Source: Calliopum simillimum (Eukaryota > Arthropoda > Insecta > Diptera > Lauxaniidae). From it: 64,000 bases of DNA. The first letter of the stretch is position 1; each line of letters starts with the position of its first letter. A program made the position numbers and the translations under genes. Shown in pieces: positions 1-10,513 of this stretch. The notes beneath the pieces are model-generated. The model was not told the origin of the DNA, did no database searches, and saw nothing but the letters and a program-made list of their open reading frames with translations. The stretch spans positions 22,497,964-22,561,963 of the forward strand of contig OX638370.1 of NCBI GenBank assembly GCA_951812925.1. Direction: 5' to 3'.

Positions 1-320
1 GATGGCTCCGGGACTTGTAACAACCCCTGATAGTTCCTAAAAATTTTCTTCAACCTCTTGCTATGGAACAGTGCAATAAATTTTTTTTTTTTTGGAAAAA
101 CGGGACCAAAATTGTTATGAAGGGTTGAGCACACCTCTATATAAACAAAATATTTTTGAAATATGGTACCAAAACTCCTAAGTAGGGTCGGGGACAACCC
201 TAACAGTATAAAAAACTCTTCTTAAACCTCTCCCTATGAAATAGTGCAGTAAAATTTTTTTTTAAAAATGGGTCCCAATGCCTGCGGGGTGTCGAGGATG
301 GCCTTGATAGTTTCCAAATT
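1..320. repeat. imperfect ~90-bp tandem repeat, presumed dila intron
   Basis: Three to four degenerate copies of a roughly 90-bp unit are visible. Each has a GGGAC/GGGTC box, an ACAACCC or ACCTCT segment, a CTATGRAAYAGTGCARTAAA segment and a T-run. Positions 321-757 that follow hold no coding sequence or repeat that I recognise. The stretch is probably intronic, because the next coding exon starts with an acceptor. Confidence 0.5.
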
Positions 321-757
321 TTATTTTCGAACTTTATCCTTCGTATTCAATTTTGCCCCCAGCTTCAAGGTAAGGTAATTTTTGCTCGAAGTCAACTGGA
401 AACTATTAAATCAAATGACAAAAAATGAATTTTCAAATATTTTGTATATAGAATAATTTGCGACCGTTTACAGTATTTTCAGTAAAGCTGGGACCGTGAA
501 AGTTTGCCACAAGATTCTCCTGTAGGAGTATTGGAATAAAACAAGAAATTTGAGAAATGGGATGTTTGAGATACGATAGTTTACAATTGATAAAACTACA
601 TATATTATAAAAATCATTTAACTAATAGCTACTTACGTCTTTCACAAAGTGTCTCTAGGCACATTACTGCAATAATATTTTATTTACGATCTAACATTCC
701 AACTATTTGAAATCCTTCAAAAAACCCCATTAAAATGAATTGCTTACGAAAAAACAG

Positions 758-983
758 ATTCGAACGTCAATTGGAAGAGGAACGCAAATCATTTGACGAA
801 CAAAAGCATAAACTTTGCGAAGAATTTGCTGCTGAACGCCAACGTTTGCAGGCAGAGTTAAGGGAAAAGGATATTGAATATCAAACCAAGCGACAGGAAA
901 TGCAGCATGAGAAGGACGTAGAGCTGGAAGAAACAGTGGTTGAGTTGCAGGAGAAAATGGCGAAACAAGATGAAAAATATCAG
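758..983 (+). CDS. dila: dila / Cep131 coiled-coil exon (first visible)
   Basis: First visible coding exon of the fly orthologue of human CEP131/AZI1 (Dilatory), a coiled-coil protein of centriolar satellites and the ciliary base needed for cilium formation in sensory neurons and sperm. The acceptor is AACAG|A at 756-757 and the donor is CAG|GTAAGA at 984. The exon enters in mid-codon and ends on a codon boundary. The encoded part is a continuous charged coiled coil, beginning FERQLEEERKSF and ending EKMAKQDEKYQ. Family identity comes from joining all five exons: order and spacing match the CEP131 C-terminal third, and the REIE..I.R/DKYE..L..LE blocks of vertebrate CEP131 are recognisable downstream. 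An in-frame ATG at 735 lies before the acceptor and is unlikely to be used. The N-terminal exons lie to the left of the window. Confidence 0.8.
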
Positions 984-1042
984 GTAAGAGCGCGTTAAAT
1001 TGCCAATGTCACCATCAGCTTTCTACGAAAAACTCCACACAG

Positions 1043-1254
1043 AATCGCATTAATACAATTGAAAAACAATACGAAGCTGATTTTGAGCTTTGGAAGCAGG
1101 AATATGAGAACTCCTGTAAAATGAAGCAAGCGGAAAAGGAAAATACCATACGCCAGCATTATCGCGCTGAACGTGATCGTCAAATTGATGCCATTGTGCA
1201 ACGTATGGATGCTGAAGCTTTGAAGAATGCCGAAGAATTTGAAATGAAAATGAG
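1043..1254 (+). CDS. dila: dila / Cep131 exon 2 of 5 visible
   Basis: Acceptor CCACACAG|AATCGC, donor ATGAG|GTCAGT. The preceding intron is only 59 bp, typical of flies. The exon is 212 nt and ends two bases into a codon. It encodes a coiled coil with ERDRQIDAIVQRMDAEALK, the counterpart of the vertebrate CEP131 block with RDREIE, VIHRLEAD and A.EES. This is the strongest family signature in the gene. Codon use and frame are clean, with no stop. Confidence 0.85.
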
Positions 1255-1363
1255 GTCAGTATGGCAGTATGCCTTTTGAGATGTAAAATCTTTGCTTGAT
1301 TTACCTTATCACAGACTTAGTTTATTTAGGGTTGCTCTTTTTAAACTTAATTCTTCATTGCAG

Positions 1364-1535
1364 TCGCGTCAAAGAAAAATACGAAAAGGATTTGCGGGAA
1401 GTTGAAAGCGTGGAGAAATCTTTGCGCGACAAATACACTGATGCACGTAATCGTCTCGCTGAATCAGATGCTCAGGTGCGGAATTATCATGCGGAAATAA
1501 AGCAAATGCAAATCGAATTGGTTCACAGTAAAAAG
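1364..1535 (+). CDS. dila: dila / Cep131 exon 3 of 5 visible
   Basis: Acceptor TTCATTGCAG|T completes the split serine codon AG|T. Donor AAAAAG|GTAAAA ends the exon on a codon boundary. The exon is 172 nt and the upstream intron 109 bp. It encodes SRVKEKYEKDLREVESVEKS followed by LRDKY, matching the SRIKRLRDKYE..L.ELE.SE segment of CEP131. The next intron, 1536-7734, is 6.2 kb and filled with the mobile elements listed below, so gene structure is conserved while intron size has expanded. Confidence 0.85.
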
Positions 1536-1559
1536 GTAAAAATTTTATCTCTTCATTTC

Positions 1560-2030
1560 GTGTTTTTGGGCAAAAAAATCGGAAAAACGCCCAAAAACAA
1601 AAAACCTAACGCCAAATTTGGGCGATAACACAGGCCCACAAAAAAAAAAGTACCATGCGCGAAAGATCAGACCACCTGAACTTTATGTTTTCGGGGTCGC
1701 TGAATCCGAATATGGTGCCAGAATATCGAAGTTGGTTCGGGTTTTTTCAGAAATCAGCAATTATGCTCAAATTTTTCAGCATAATTCTGAAATCAGAAAT
1801 AATGCTGAAAAAAATCTCAAATTTTCAGCATAATTGCTGATTTCGGAAAAAACCCGAACCAACTTCGATATTCTGGAACCATATTCGGATTCAGCGACCC
1901 CGAAAACATAAAGTTCAGGTGGTCTGATCTTTCGCGCATGGTACTTTTTTTTTTGTGGGCCTGTGTAATCATTCTCAAAATAACGCCCAAAATTTGGTGT
2001 TTTTTAAGTTTATTTGGGGCGTTATTACAT
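1560..2030. repeat. GGGCGTTAT-family element, split by hairpin insertion
   Basis: The intron carries short AACGCCC and GGGCGTTAT motifs at both ends of this interval. This is the same vocabulary as the palindromic element at 15028-15702 and probably a degraded copy. The sequence TTGGGCGATAATCATT..AACGCCC found intact near 15300 is interrupted here at TAA by the hairpin at 1629-1965. Confidence 0.55.
1629..1965. mobile_element. 337-bp near-perfect hairpin MITE, TAA target duplication
   Basis: The two arms are about 150 bp each and almost exact reverse complements. The left end begins CACAGGCCCACAAAA and the right end finishes TTTTGTGGGCCTGTG. The short central loop is rich in TCAGCATAAT. A TAA triplet sits on each side (1626-1628, 1966-1968) and reconstitutes an uninterrupted GGGCGATAATCATT site known from 15300. 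A 3-bp duplication with CAC ends is compatible with CACTA/Chapaev-type or PIF/Harbinger-type elements; the family is inferred. It encodes nothing. Confidence 0.75.
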
Positions 2031-3177
2031 TAAAAAAAAAAAAAACAAAATAAAGTTAAAACTAGTAAGGGTGTAACTTTTAGCCTAGCCAAAAAATAAA
2101 TAACCTACACTGCAATATTTTGAAAATATTGCTTATATGGGAGGTGCCACACCCTCTTGCTTGCATTTATAGTTCTTAGTGTCTGAGGGAAATTTGGTTG
2201 GATTATTTCAAAAAACGTTTTCAGTATAGCGTTTAAATACTTTTGCTTGTATGGGAGGTGTCACGCCCTCTTGTCCGAGTTCGTTTGGTTTTAGTTTAGA
2301 GCGTGTATTTATAGTTTTTAGTATTTGAGTGAAATTTAGTTGGATTATCTCAAAAAACGCTTTCAGTATAGCATTTTGAAACTTTTGCTTATATGGGGTT
2401 CATGCCCCCATGTCTGATTTCACCCAATATTTTTTTGAGAGCTTGTGGCTGTGATCATCTCACTTTTGTCGAAATTCGCAGTTGGGTTCTCAGATTTTTA
2501 TAAAAATTCACAGAGATAATCTAAGTGCTTAGCATGGAGACCTCTCATTATTAGTTTTGCGAAGTTTTTGCAAGTTATGGGCATTAAACTTCAGAGTGTC
2601 CAAGTGGTGTTCTTGCGAAAAATCGATGCAATTTTTTTTTCTAAGTCCCGCCATTTTGTCAAAAATAAATTTTTTTAGTTTTTGCTTTCGGATTCTTGTA
2701 GCATTTTAAACGTTATTTTAATTTCCATTTTTACATTTGGAAAATTTTGAAAATTTACAAAATGGCGGCCATTTTGTGAAAAATCTTAAAAGTTGATTAT
2801 CTCAAAATAATATTTTTTTTATTTTTTTTTACAGAGAGGTGAATAAAATACAAACATTTTGTAGAAGACTTGTTTTGCGCGAAACGGTTGTGAGAGCCAC
2901 AGGAATTTTTTTTCTAAAAAGTCTCGTGACAATTTTTATAACTTTGTTTTGAGCTTTGATTTACAGCCACTAGGTGGCAAAATAAAAATAAAAATTCAAA
3001 GTGAAAAAATATAACTCCCACTACTTAGAAAATACAAGGTATACAAAAAAATCAAGATTTCTCATACAAATCATAAAAATATTGACGAAATGAGGGCCAT
3101 GTTTTGAAAAATCTTAAAAATCAATTTTTCTTAAAATTTTTTTTTTACGCTAAATACTATGCAATAATCTTGTACAT

Positions 3178-4826
3178 CGGCCATTCCACGGGGATGGACG
3201 GGACATTTCGTAGAGATATACTGATAGAAAGTGCTGATTTAGAGGTATGAACCGTGATATTGGTTTTTCTTTTAAAGGAGTATATTTTTAGATTAACAAG
3301 CGATATATTTGTCTACATATAAGCCTATAATGAAGCCTGTATTCTGAAGAATTGGCTCAGAAAATTTGGGATGGACGGGACACAAAAAATTTATTGCTTT
3401 TTGGACAAATTTTCTGTTGGATATTTCTACGAAATGACTTAAATTGGGTTAACAAAGTAAATGTATACTTATTATTCATGCTTCATATTTTCAAGAAATG
3501 TTTAAAAATTTTTGGGAGCATTGTTAACAAATTAATTATGAACTAAATTGTGTGGGATGGACGGGACGGGATGGACAGGACAAAATTTTAACAAAAAATA
3601 ATTAAACCAAAATTTATTTATAAATTTATGGCTTACGAAAATATAACATTTGAGTTGCTTGGATTCAATTTTTGGAAGTGCATCAACAGTAGACTGATTC
3701 AAAAAAATTTTTTTTTTTTGAAAAACCACTTTTTCCCCAATAAATATAAAAGAGGGTGTCAAATAAGTGAGCCGAGACCTTTAAAATTTTTTTTAAGGTC
3801 ATTTAGATCTTGGCTTGATGCGGCTTTTTTTTATTGCGATCTCAAAAATGCTTTGAATCAGTTGTACGAAATTTTTTGTCTTGAATCATAGTATGTAAAA
3901 AACTAAAATCTTGTACCTAAAATCAACCACAAATCATTTTTTTTAGCTAAAATACATGCGAAAAACGTATTTTCGAAATTTCACCCTTCTGTAAAACTCT
4001 GAATCTTCATTTCGGATAAAAATTGTTTTTCCAAGGACACCACGAAATGACGCTATAAACAATTCACTCCAGCATCTCAACCCATTATATGCTGTTTTTA
4101 TGGGTCTTTTTGACCCCTGTTTTCCTTCCAACAGCTTAGTCATAATGTGTTAGAGTGTTCTACAAAAATATTCTACTGACAATGTCATTGGGTGTCTCCA
4201 AAGCCGAAAAATGTTTAAAACTTAAGAACAATGCGTAAAATACGTAATAAAATGCAATAATTAAAAAGTTGTAAAATTAAAAATAATTTGGGATGGACGG
4301 GACAGAATTCGTAGTATTACTAAATGTTGCAGTAACTAACTTTAATATCATATCATGACAAAAATATTTTGTGTGCTATCCATACTTACATATAACGGAA
4401 TCCTATTTTGAAGAAACCTCTTTTACAGTAATGATGATAAAAAAATGCTTATTTTGGGAGGGACGGGACAAAACCAGGTTCCTACCAGTATTTGGTCAGA
4501 CTAAGGAAAGATTGCATTAATTTAATAAAATTTATAATCGAGGACATAGATAACAAAATAATTAATATCACTAAATAATGAAAACGACATTTTCGGATTC
4601 GGTTTTTTCATGGGCAACTGTGCAACTTAAGAGATTTTTTCATATAAAAATAATATTTTGACTGAGCTTAGTAAAACTTTTATTATTTTACCTTAAGCGA
4701 TTGTCGAAGACAAAAACAAAGTATTTGTAATACTTACGGATATAACCAATAAGTTAATGAAAAAAATTTTGTAATTTTACAGGTTTTAATTTTTCCACAA
4801 TAGAAAAATTTGCCGTGGAATGGCCG
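3178..4826. mobile_element. 1.65-kb non-autonomous DNA transposon with GGGATGGACGGGAC subrepeats
   Basis: The terminal inverted repeats are CGGCCATTCCACGG at the left and its exact complement at the right. ACAT flanks both ends (3174-3177, 4827-4830), so a 4-bp duplication is likely, although the match could also be an outer extension of the repeat. Inside, GGGATGGACGGGAC or close variants recur at about 3192, 3369, 3554, 4291 and 4456 on the same strand. I find no transposase; the short open frames inside are not supported. Confidence 0.65.
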
Positions 4827-5172
4827 ACATACAAGTTTTTATTAAAATAAATTGTTTTATTCTTCCGTAACTCCTTGAAAAGTATAACAACAAATTGCTT
4901 AAATGGGAAGTGCCACGCCCTCGTCTCCGAGCTTACCTAGATTTCGCGTAGAGCTTGCATTTACTGTTCTGAGTGTTGGGTGAAATTCTGTTAGGTTTGC
5001 TTAAAAAAATTTTTCAGTACATCATTTTGAAACTTACGCTTATATGAGAGGTGTCACACCCTCTAGTCCTACTTCACCTACTTTTTGCTCAAAGTTTGCT
5101 ATTAATGTTTTTAGTGTTTGGGTGAAATTTGGATGGGTGAAAGTTGGATAATCTCAAAAAACACTTTCAGTA

Positions 5173-6076
5173 GGGTAAGGGAGGGAAATATGGACCACGT
5201 GGGTAATATGGACCACACGGTTATTTTCCACTGCGTACATAGGATTAACCGTTATTCATGTTCAAATTTATCGCTAATACCTAAAGCTTATAATAGGGCG
5301 ATTTTAGCGTTCGGTGAAGTCGCATGTTTCTGTAAAGTTGTTTTTTCTAAAAAAAAGATCAGTGATAATTTTTTTCTAGTGAGTATATTTCATCATTTCA
5401 CTTTAAAGACATGGCGTTTTTAAATAAATGGTTTGTTATATAAAGTCAGTGAATACTATTTATTATTTATGGGCACAAATTAGTTCATTAACCCCAAGAC
5501 TTTTTGATAAAAAAAACCACTTATTTCACCAACACGTGCTGTGGGTAATATGGACCACCAAAGAAAAAAGCCTCAAAAACAAATGTATTTATCATCTTTT
5601 TCAGATGAGGAATCTAGCTGCAGATTTCATGACGATTCTGATGGTCATTATTTGTGAATCGTTACCTACAAAGGAAAAAAAGATGAAAAATGCATATAAT
5701 GTAATACCCTTTACTCAGAAGATCGCCGTGGCGAATTTTGGGTTGAATGTATAATTTTACGTTCTTGGAGGCATGAAAAATGTGCCAGATGTGCAAGTGA
5801 CATTTTTATACGCAACTTCTGTACAAAATAAACATGTGGGGTAATATGGACTGTATAGTCCATATAACACTACACTTTTTTTTATCTTCATTTTGAGTAT
5901 TTTCAGTTTTTTAATTTTTTTTCTTTATCCTGGTGAGATATTTATCTAAAAGTGAATCAGAATAAAGGTAAATTGTTTCCTTTAAAGAATGGCATAAAAT
6001 TAATCGTTTTATTTTATGTCTTTTGAGTTTTGTTTAAAAAAAAAAGATTGGTGGTCCATATTTCCCTCCCTTACCC
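5173..6076. mobile_element. 904-bp TA-inserting MITE with 26-bp perfect TIR
   Basis: The ends are perfect 26-bp inverted repeats starting GGGTAAGGGAGGGAAATATG and running into GACCAC. TA flanks both sides (5171-5172, 6077-6078), and removing the element restores the CTTTCAGTATA.CATTTTGAAA unit of the host Helitron-like array. GTGGGTAATATGGACC recurs inside at about 5208 and 5540, with a related copy near 5838. TA targeting suggests the Tc1/mariner/pogo group. No coding capacity is visible. Confidence 0.75.
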
Positions 6077-6667
6077 TATATCATTTTGAAACTTTTGCTT
6101 ATATGAGAGGGGTCACGCCCTATTGTTCGAGTTCGCTTAGTTTTTTCCACGAGCTTGCATTTATTGAACTGAGTAATTAAGTGCAATTTGGTTGGGTTGC
6201 CACAAAAAACGCTTTCAGTATAAAATTTTGAAGCTTTTGTTTATATGGGTGGTGCCACACTCTCTTGTCCTAATTTGCCTAGTTTTCGCTCAGAGCTTGT
6301 GGTTACTATTTCTAGTATTTATGTGTATTTTGCTTCTGTTATTGCAAATAATGCTCTTTTTATTACATTTTGTATGGGCGGTAGGCGTGTCTGTTGACCG
6401 ATTTCGCTCATTTGCAATCCTACGAGCTAGCTTTGACGACAAAGGCAGTGTACCAAATTTTATTGAATTATTTTGCTCAGTTTTCCCAAAAAATGTATTT
6501 CCACGCACACCCAGCCAGCTAGCCAGACAGATGGACATTGCTATATCGACTCAGGAGATGACGCTGATCAAGAATATATATACTTTTCTATATCTGCAAC
6601 GCCTCCTTCTTTGCGTTACAAAAGGAAGGACAAAGTGAATATACCCTGGGAGTAGGGAATAAAAAAA

Positions 6668-7314
6668 GCAAAAAAAAAACCAATTCTATTGTTTTTTTGC
6701 ACTTTTGCAATAACTTTTTTAGGGTCAGAGATAGGTAAAGACAATATGCAATTTAAAAAAAAGCGAATAAAATATACTTTAAAATGGTTTGTTAAACAAT
6801 TTCTTAGGTTAAAAATTGTTCGAAACATGGCCAATGTAACATGAAAATTTTTTTTATGCGGTCGGAAAAATGGTTTTCACTCAAAACCAAGGCATCTGAC
6901 GAAAAAAGTGTATACGGCAAAAAATGCTTTGAATTAGCCAAGAAATACGTGAGAATTTTTTTCAGAATTTGTTGGAACTTTTTTATTTTTTTTTTTTCAC
7001 CAAGTTTTGAAAAATTATGAAAAAAAAAGTCATATGTATTCCCTAAACAATTCTAAACATTTTTTGCCGTATACTCTTTTTTCGTAAGATGCCTTGGTTT
7101 TGAAAAAAATCTGATTCTCCGACCGCATACATGAAATTTTTATGTTTGAGTGTCCATATTTCAATAAATTTTTGACATAAGAAATTTTTAAATAAACTAT
7201 TTTTCTTTATCTCCATTTTTTATAGTGCGCAATGTCTTTACCAATCTCTGACTCTAAAAAAAGTTTTAGGCGTAAGAGTAAAAACACAAGAATTTGTTTT
7301 TTTTTTTTTTGCTT
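6668..7314. mobile_element. ~650-bp foldback element in dila intron
   Basis: The left arm (AGCAAAAAAAA, AGGGTCAGAGATAGGTAAAG, ATGCGGTCGG, ACCAAGGCATCTGACG, GTATACGGCAAAAAATG) is repeated in inverted order on the right, up to TTTTTGCT near 7314. The arms are roughly 300 bp and diverged by point changes. A related fragment with the GTGGTCGGAAAAACG block lies near 50455-50690. The remaining intron, 7315-7734, shows no recognisable feature. Confidence 0.65.
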
Positions 7315-7734
7315 TTGTTTTCTTTTTGGTTTCAAATTTTTTTTTAAATTTTTTGAATAAACTATTTCGATGGAAAATTTAATTCTCTACAAAAAGTTTT
7401 CTAAAAAAAATATCGAAGTTTTGCTTCGTTCGCTAGATATTTTGAAAAAACTGTGTAGGGTGCATTTACCGCCCTCCCTTCGATTTCCAACCTCTAATTT
7501 GATAGCACTCTGTGGTTTTTTCATCTTTAATGACCGATTTCTGTAATGAAAATCCGTAAATGCCCTACTAACTTTTAAAGTGACCTAATCAATGATCAGA
7601 GAAAAAGCTCCAAAAATGTTTGTGTGTATTAAATCGAACCACCCTGTCTATGCGTTATACTTGCGCCTATGGGTTATGCAACAAAATTTTGCACAATATT
7701 ACTATAAATTAATTTCTCTTCCTGTATCTTGCAG

Positions 7735-7856
7735 ATGTGCAGCGAATATCTTAATGAACGCGAACAGCTACGTGAAAATGTACGCAACGAAATACAATCG
7801 GAAGTGGTTACACTGAAATCAGAACGTGATAGCGAAATTCAACAGATACACAAAAG
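7735..7856 (+). CDS. dila: dila / Cep131 exon 4 of 5 visible
   Basis: The acceptor has a clear pyrimidine tract (TTCTCTTCCTGTATCTTGCAG|ATG) and the donor is AAAAG|GTAAGT. The exon is 122 nt and ends two bases into a codon. It encodes MCSEYLNEREQLRENVRNEI through EIQQIHKR, a coiled coil that corresponds to the R.EFEDRL and LEEVHRR region of vertebrate CEP131. It starts with a methionine codon, but this is internal to the protein because the frame continues from exon 3 in phase. Confidence 0.85.
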
Positions 7857-7959
7857 GTAAGTGGCAAAAACAAAAAAAAAGAAAGAACCATAAACTCTTA
7901 AGTGGGTCATAACTTAAGCGTTTTTTTATAATTAAATTGTGCAATATTCTCACACACAG

Positions 7960-8092
7960 GGTGCAACAGGCAATTGAGAAAAAAGATGCAACAATTGAGT
8001 TGCTGCAAAAGGAAAACGGCGCTTTACGTGAACGTTGCATTAAACTGGAGGCAATCATACGGCAACAGCGCAAGGATTATTGCGTTAAATGA
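7960..8092 (+). CDS. dila: dila / Cep131 last exon with stop
   Basis: Acceptor CACACACAG|G completes the arginine codon AG|G; the intron is 103 bp. It encodes the C-terminal end VQQAIEKKDATIELLQKENG.. to IIRQQRKDYCVK and a TGA at 8090-8092. This lines up with the last residues of CEP131 (RVKTAL.RKE..., ELLEQHR) just before its end, so the natural C-terminus is present and the gene is not truncated on this side. The overlapping open frames on both strands here are shadows. Confidence 0.85.
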
Positions 8093-8513
8093 AGAAGCTG
8101 CCATCGAAAGCACAGCACAGCGGGAGCAGCAGGAACAGCTTGAATCAGTGCGTGCAAACTCATCAGAAAAGCGCTGAAGTCGCCACGGCATGTTCTTATA
8201 AAAGAAATGGAGGGGATGATTATAACAAAAAGGATAATGAAAGACACGGGCGAAAGATATTGCAGGATAATGGCTGTAAATTTTTATGTTGTTTTTTATG
8301 CCAGACGAAGGTTGAAGCTTTTTTAATTTTTCGCTAATTAATAACAATTTTAATTCAGATTTAATTGCTTGATTGCGGTGAACGGCTCTTTACGCCGACC
8401 ATTTTCATAATTTGTTTGAGATTTAAATGAATTTGCTTTTTTAATCGCTATTAAGGTTTTTTTTATTATCTACCTTTTTATTTTATTTTAATGTAAACAG
8501 TTTAAGAGTTATG

Positions 8514-8519
8514 AATAAA
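8514..8519 (+). terminator. dila: poly(A) signal of dila
   Basis: AATAAA in TTATGAATAAAAAACGG, about 420 bp after the stop codon. This is the first good poly(A) signal downstream, so the 3' UTR is likely about 8093-8540. From 8540 to 8845 I see no feature. Confidence 0.55.
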
Positions 8520-8845
8520 AAACGGAAATTGTATTTTTGATGAATTTAATGAGTTGACTAAAGCCACAAGGAAATTTCCTATTATGTTAGGTGTAATCCC
8601 TTCTATACTGCGTTCTGTATAGTTTTTGTTTTTTTGCTTTTGGAATGTTATATGTCTCATGCTACCCTTCTACCCAATATAGGGATGGTTCATGTGGAAA
8701 TAAGGACATCATAAAAATTAGCGAAAAGTAGGACAGTTAAAAATGTTTTATACTTTTAACGAAAAGTATAAATATAATATATATAATATAATCACCTTTA
8801 AACTGCTTCCACTTTTTTTTAGCATCGAATGGTAATTATAAACGG

Positions 8846-9230
8846 CACACAATGGGAGATTGTGGCCATAAATAGGTAAACTTTGAAAGTGCTATGGATT
8901 TAAAAATTTTTTACGCCAATCGTCAGATAATACTTAAGGACGAAAAAAAAAAACTATAAAAGTTTAAAATTTTGTTTTGGATTAGCAACACAGTGGGCCC
9001 AAAGTTGGAGTTTAAACAGTAAAAATACTCTACAGAACTTTTAAAATTAGAAACTGCTGAATAAACACTCTAGTTAATTTGTTTTAAGCCCGATCCACTA
9101 ATGTAGCATATCGTTAGAAAGAATATTGTTTCTACTTTGTTAAAAATATTTTTTTTTTTGCCGATTTTATGTGAATTATCGTGATTTTTCAAATATTAAA
9201 AAATAAATGGTTTAAATGGAAAAATTACAA
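8846..9230. repeat. dispersed repeat, copy 1 (CACARTGGGAGATYGTGGCC family)
   Basis: It shares about 380 bp with 44466-44760: GATTGTGGCCATA.ATAGGT, ATGGATTTAAAAA, AACACAGTGGGC, TTAGAAACTGCTG.ATAAA and TTTTATGTGAATTAT occur in the same order. The end at CACAATGGG resembles Transib-like CACWRTG ends, but no partner terminus was found. The second copy carries a nested insertion (44765-45662); this one shows the unoccupied site. 9231-9640 holds nothing recognisable. Confidence 0.6.
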
Positions 9231-9723
9231 ACTTTGACATTAAAAAACAAAAAGATACATATTCTGATTTTCATTATTTTTCAATATGTATAATATGTGG
9301 CCAAGTATGCTTAATCGAAATGCTAAGTCCCTACTGCCTTTTTTGAGAACTTTTTTTTCTATGAATTTTTTCCTGTTGCAGTTTTTGAGAAAACAAACTA
9401 TTTTTATTTCTTTATATTCTTCAACGTTTTACAACAGATTTATCAATTTTAAGCTTATAGTCTAGTTAAATTCGGAAGATGCTTATTTTTAAGGAAAGGG
9501 TAGTAGGTAAAGGGTATATTCCCCTTTTTTTAGCCCCTTGGAAATTGCCCTCTCTTTACTTGGATATACCATAGCGAAGCATTTTACCAAATCTTATAAT
9601 TTGTGCCAAGTAGCGTTAGTAATATGACAAATTTTATTTTCGTAGGGCGTGGCACTGTCCATTTTTTCATTGAAAATTTTTTTTCCAAATGACCTTTGCG
9701 TATGCACCAGATTTTTTCAATTT

Positions 9724-10513
9724 ACACTCAGAAAAAAAAAGATTGTTAAAACAACAATTTTTCTTAAAAAAATGTTATTTCTTAATTGTTGAAATAAGAA
9801 TTTTATCCTTAAATCAACAATTTCATTCTTGGTACTTAGTTTTCTACACGTTTGTCATAAAAAATTATGAAAAATATATTAAAATACAAAACTTCAAACA
9901 TTCTGTTTTGAAAGAAAAAAAAATAAAAAAATCCTTTTTAAAACAAAAAAAGATTTATTTAACGAAGAAAGGTATGAAAAATTTCACTCAAAGTATTCCC
10001 CATCACTTAGCATATTTTTCTCCCATCTTTCTGGCAGCATATGAATGCATTCCATAACAAATTGAATTCTATTGATCCCACTAAATGCAGAAAAACTTCG
10101 AAACCTAGATATTTGGATTTGCGGACGATGTCGATGCATGGACCTGGCTCATCTCACGACTTTTGTTGGGATTCTCGTACTGAAACCATTTTCCATCGCC
10201 AGTCACGATAAGGTGTAAGATATATTCCAAATAAATATGTACTAATAAAACCGCAAACATTTCAACAATCATTTATTCTTTGTTCAAATATTTCGTTCTT
10301 AAACATTGTCAACAGTTTCACTTTTGAAATAACAATTTCCGCTCTTAAGCTTCCAACAACTTTTTACTTGATTCAACAATTTTTCGTTTTATGAAACATA
10401 TAACAATTTCATATTTAAAACAAGAGCAAAAGTTGTTGGTAAGATTTCAACCAACGAAAATTCTTGAAACAAAACATGAAGTTGTTGGAAATAAAATTTT
10501 TTTTTCTGTGTGT
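9724..10513. mobile_element. 790-bp inverted-repeat element carrying a mariner relic
   Basis: The outer ends are ACACTCAGAAAAAAAA at the left and TTTTTTTTTCTGTGTGT at the right, with TTGTT/AACAA-rich subterminal repeats. The central part is not element-specific but holds broken mariner transposase pieces (see 9950-10215). I cannot define a target duplication. Confidence 0.5.
9950..10215 (-). pseudogene. mariner transposase fragments
   Basis: Minus-strand pieces match mariner-family transposase. IVTGDGKWFQYENPNKSR (about 10210-10155) corresponds to the catalytic IVTGDEKW..Y.NP block. LPERWEKNMLSDGEYFE followed by a stop (about 10045-9994) corresponds to the common C-terminal LPERW.K...S.GEYFE. 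The segment between them is deleted and the frames do not join, so this is a dead remnant inside the surrounding inverted-repeat element. Confidence 0.6.

Larger units (their letters stand above)
2062..6661 (-). mobile_element. INE-1/DINE-1-like Helitron derivative (HINE), heavily nested
   Basis: Read on the minus strand it begins near 6660 with ATACCC..GGGTAT. The fly INE-1-like core follows (TTCTTGATCAGCGTCATCTC, GAGTCGATATAGC, 6550-6640). Then come ~150-bp tandem units built on CATATAAGC.AAAG, GGGCGTGACACC and TTTTTTGAGATAATCC (6077-6330, 4880-5172, 2100-2455). It ends with a near-palindrome, AGGGTG and CTAG at 2062-2065, the hairpin-plus-CTRR pattern of Helitron 3' ends. It is interrupted by at least two DNA transposons (3178-4826, 5173-6076) and by an unclassified stretch, 2456-3177, where I see only AT-rich sequence with CCATTTTGT motifs. 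Confidence 0.65.

Noticed and set aside
735..757. In-frame ATG before the first visible dila exon taken as the gene start
   Set aside because: It lies before a plausible splice acceptor, and CEP131 proteins are far longer on the N-terminal side.
6192..6655. Open frames of 60-148 codons on both strands
   Set aside because: They lie within the Helitron-like core, and the same frames recur in each copy of that repeat (19748-20060, 23281-23615).
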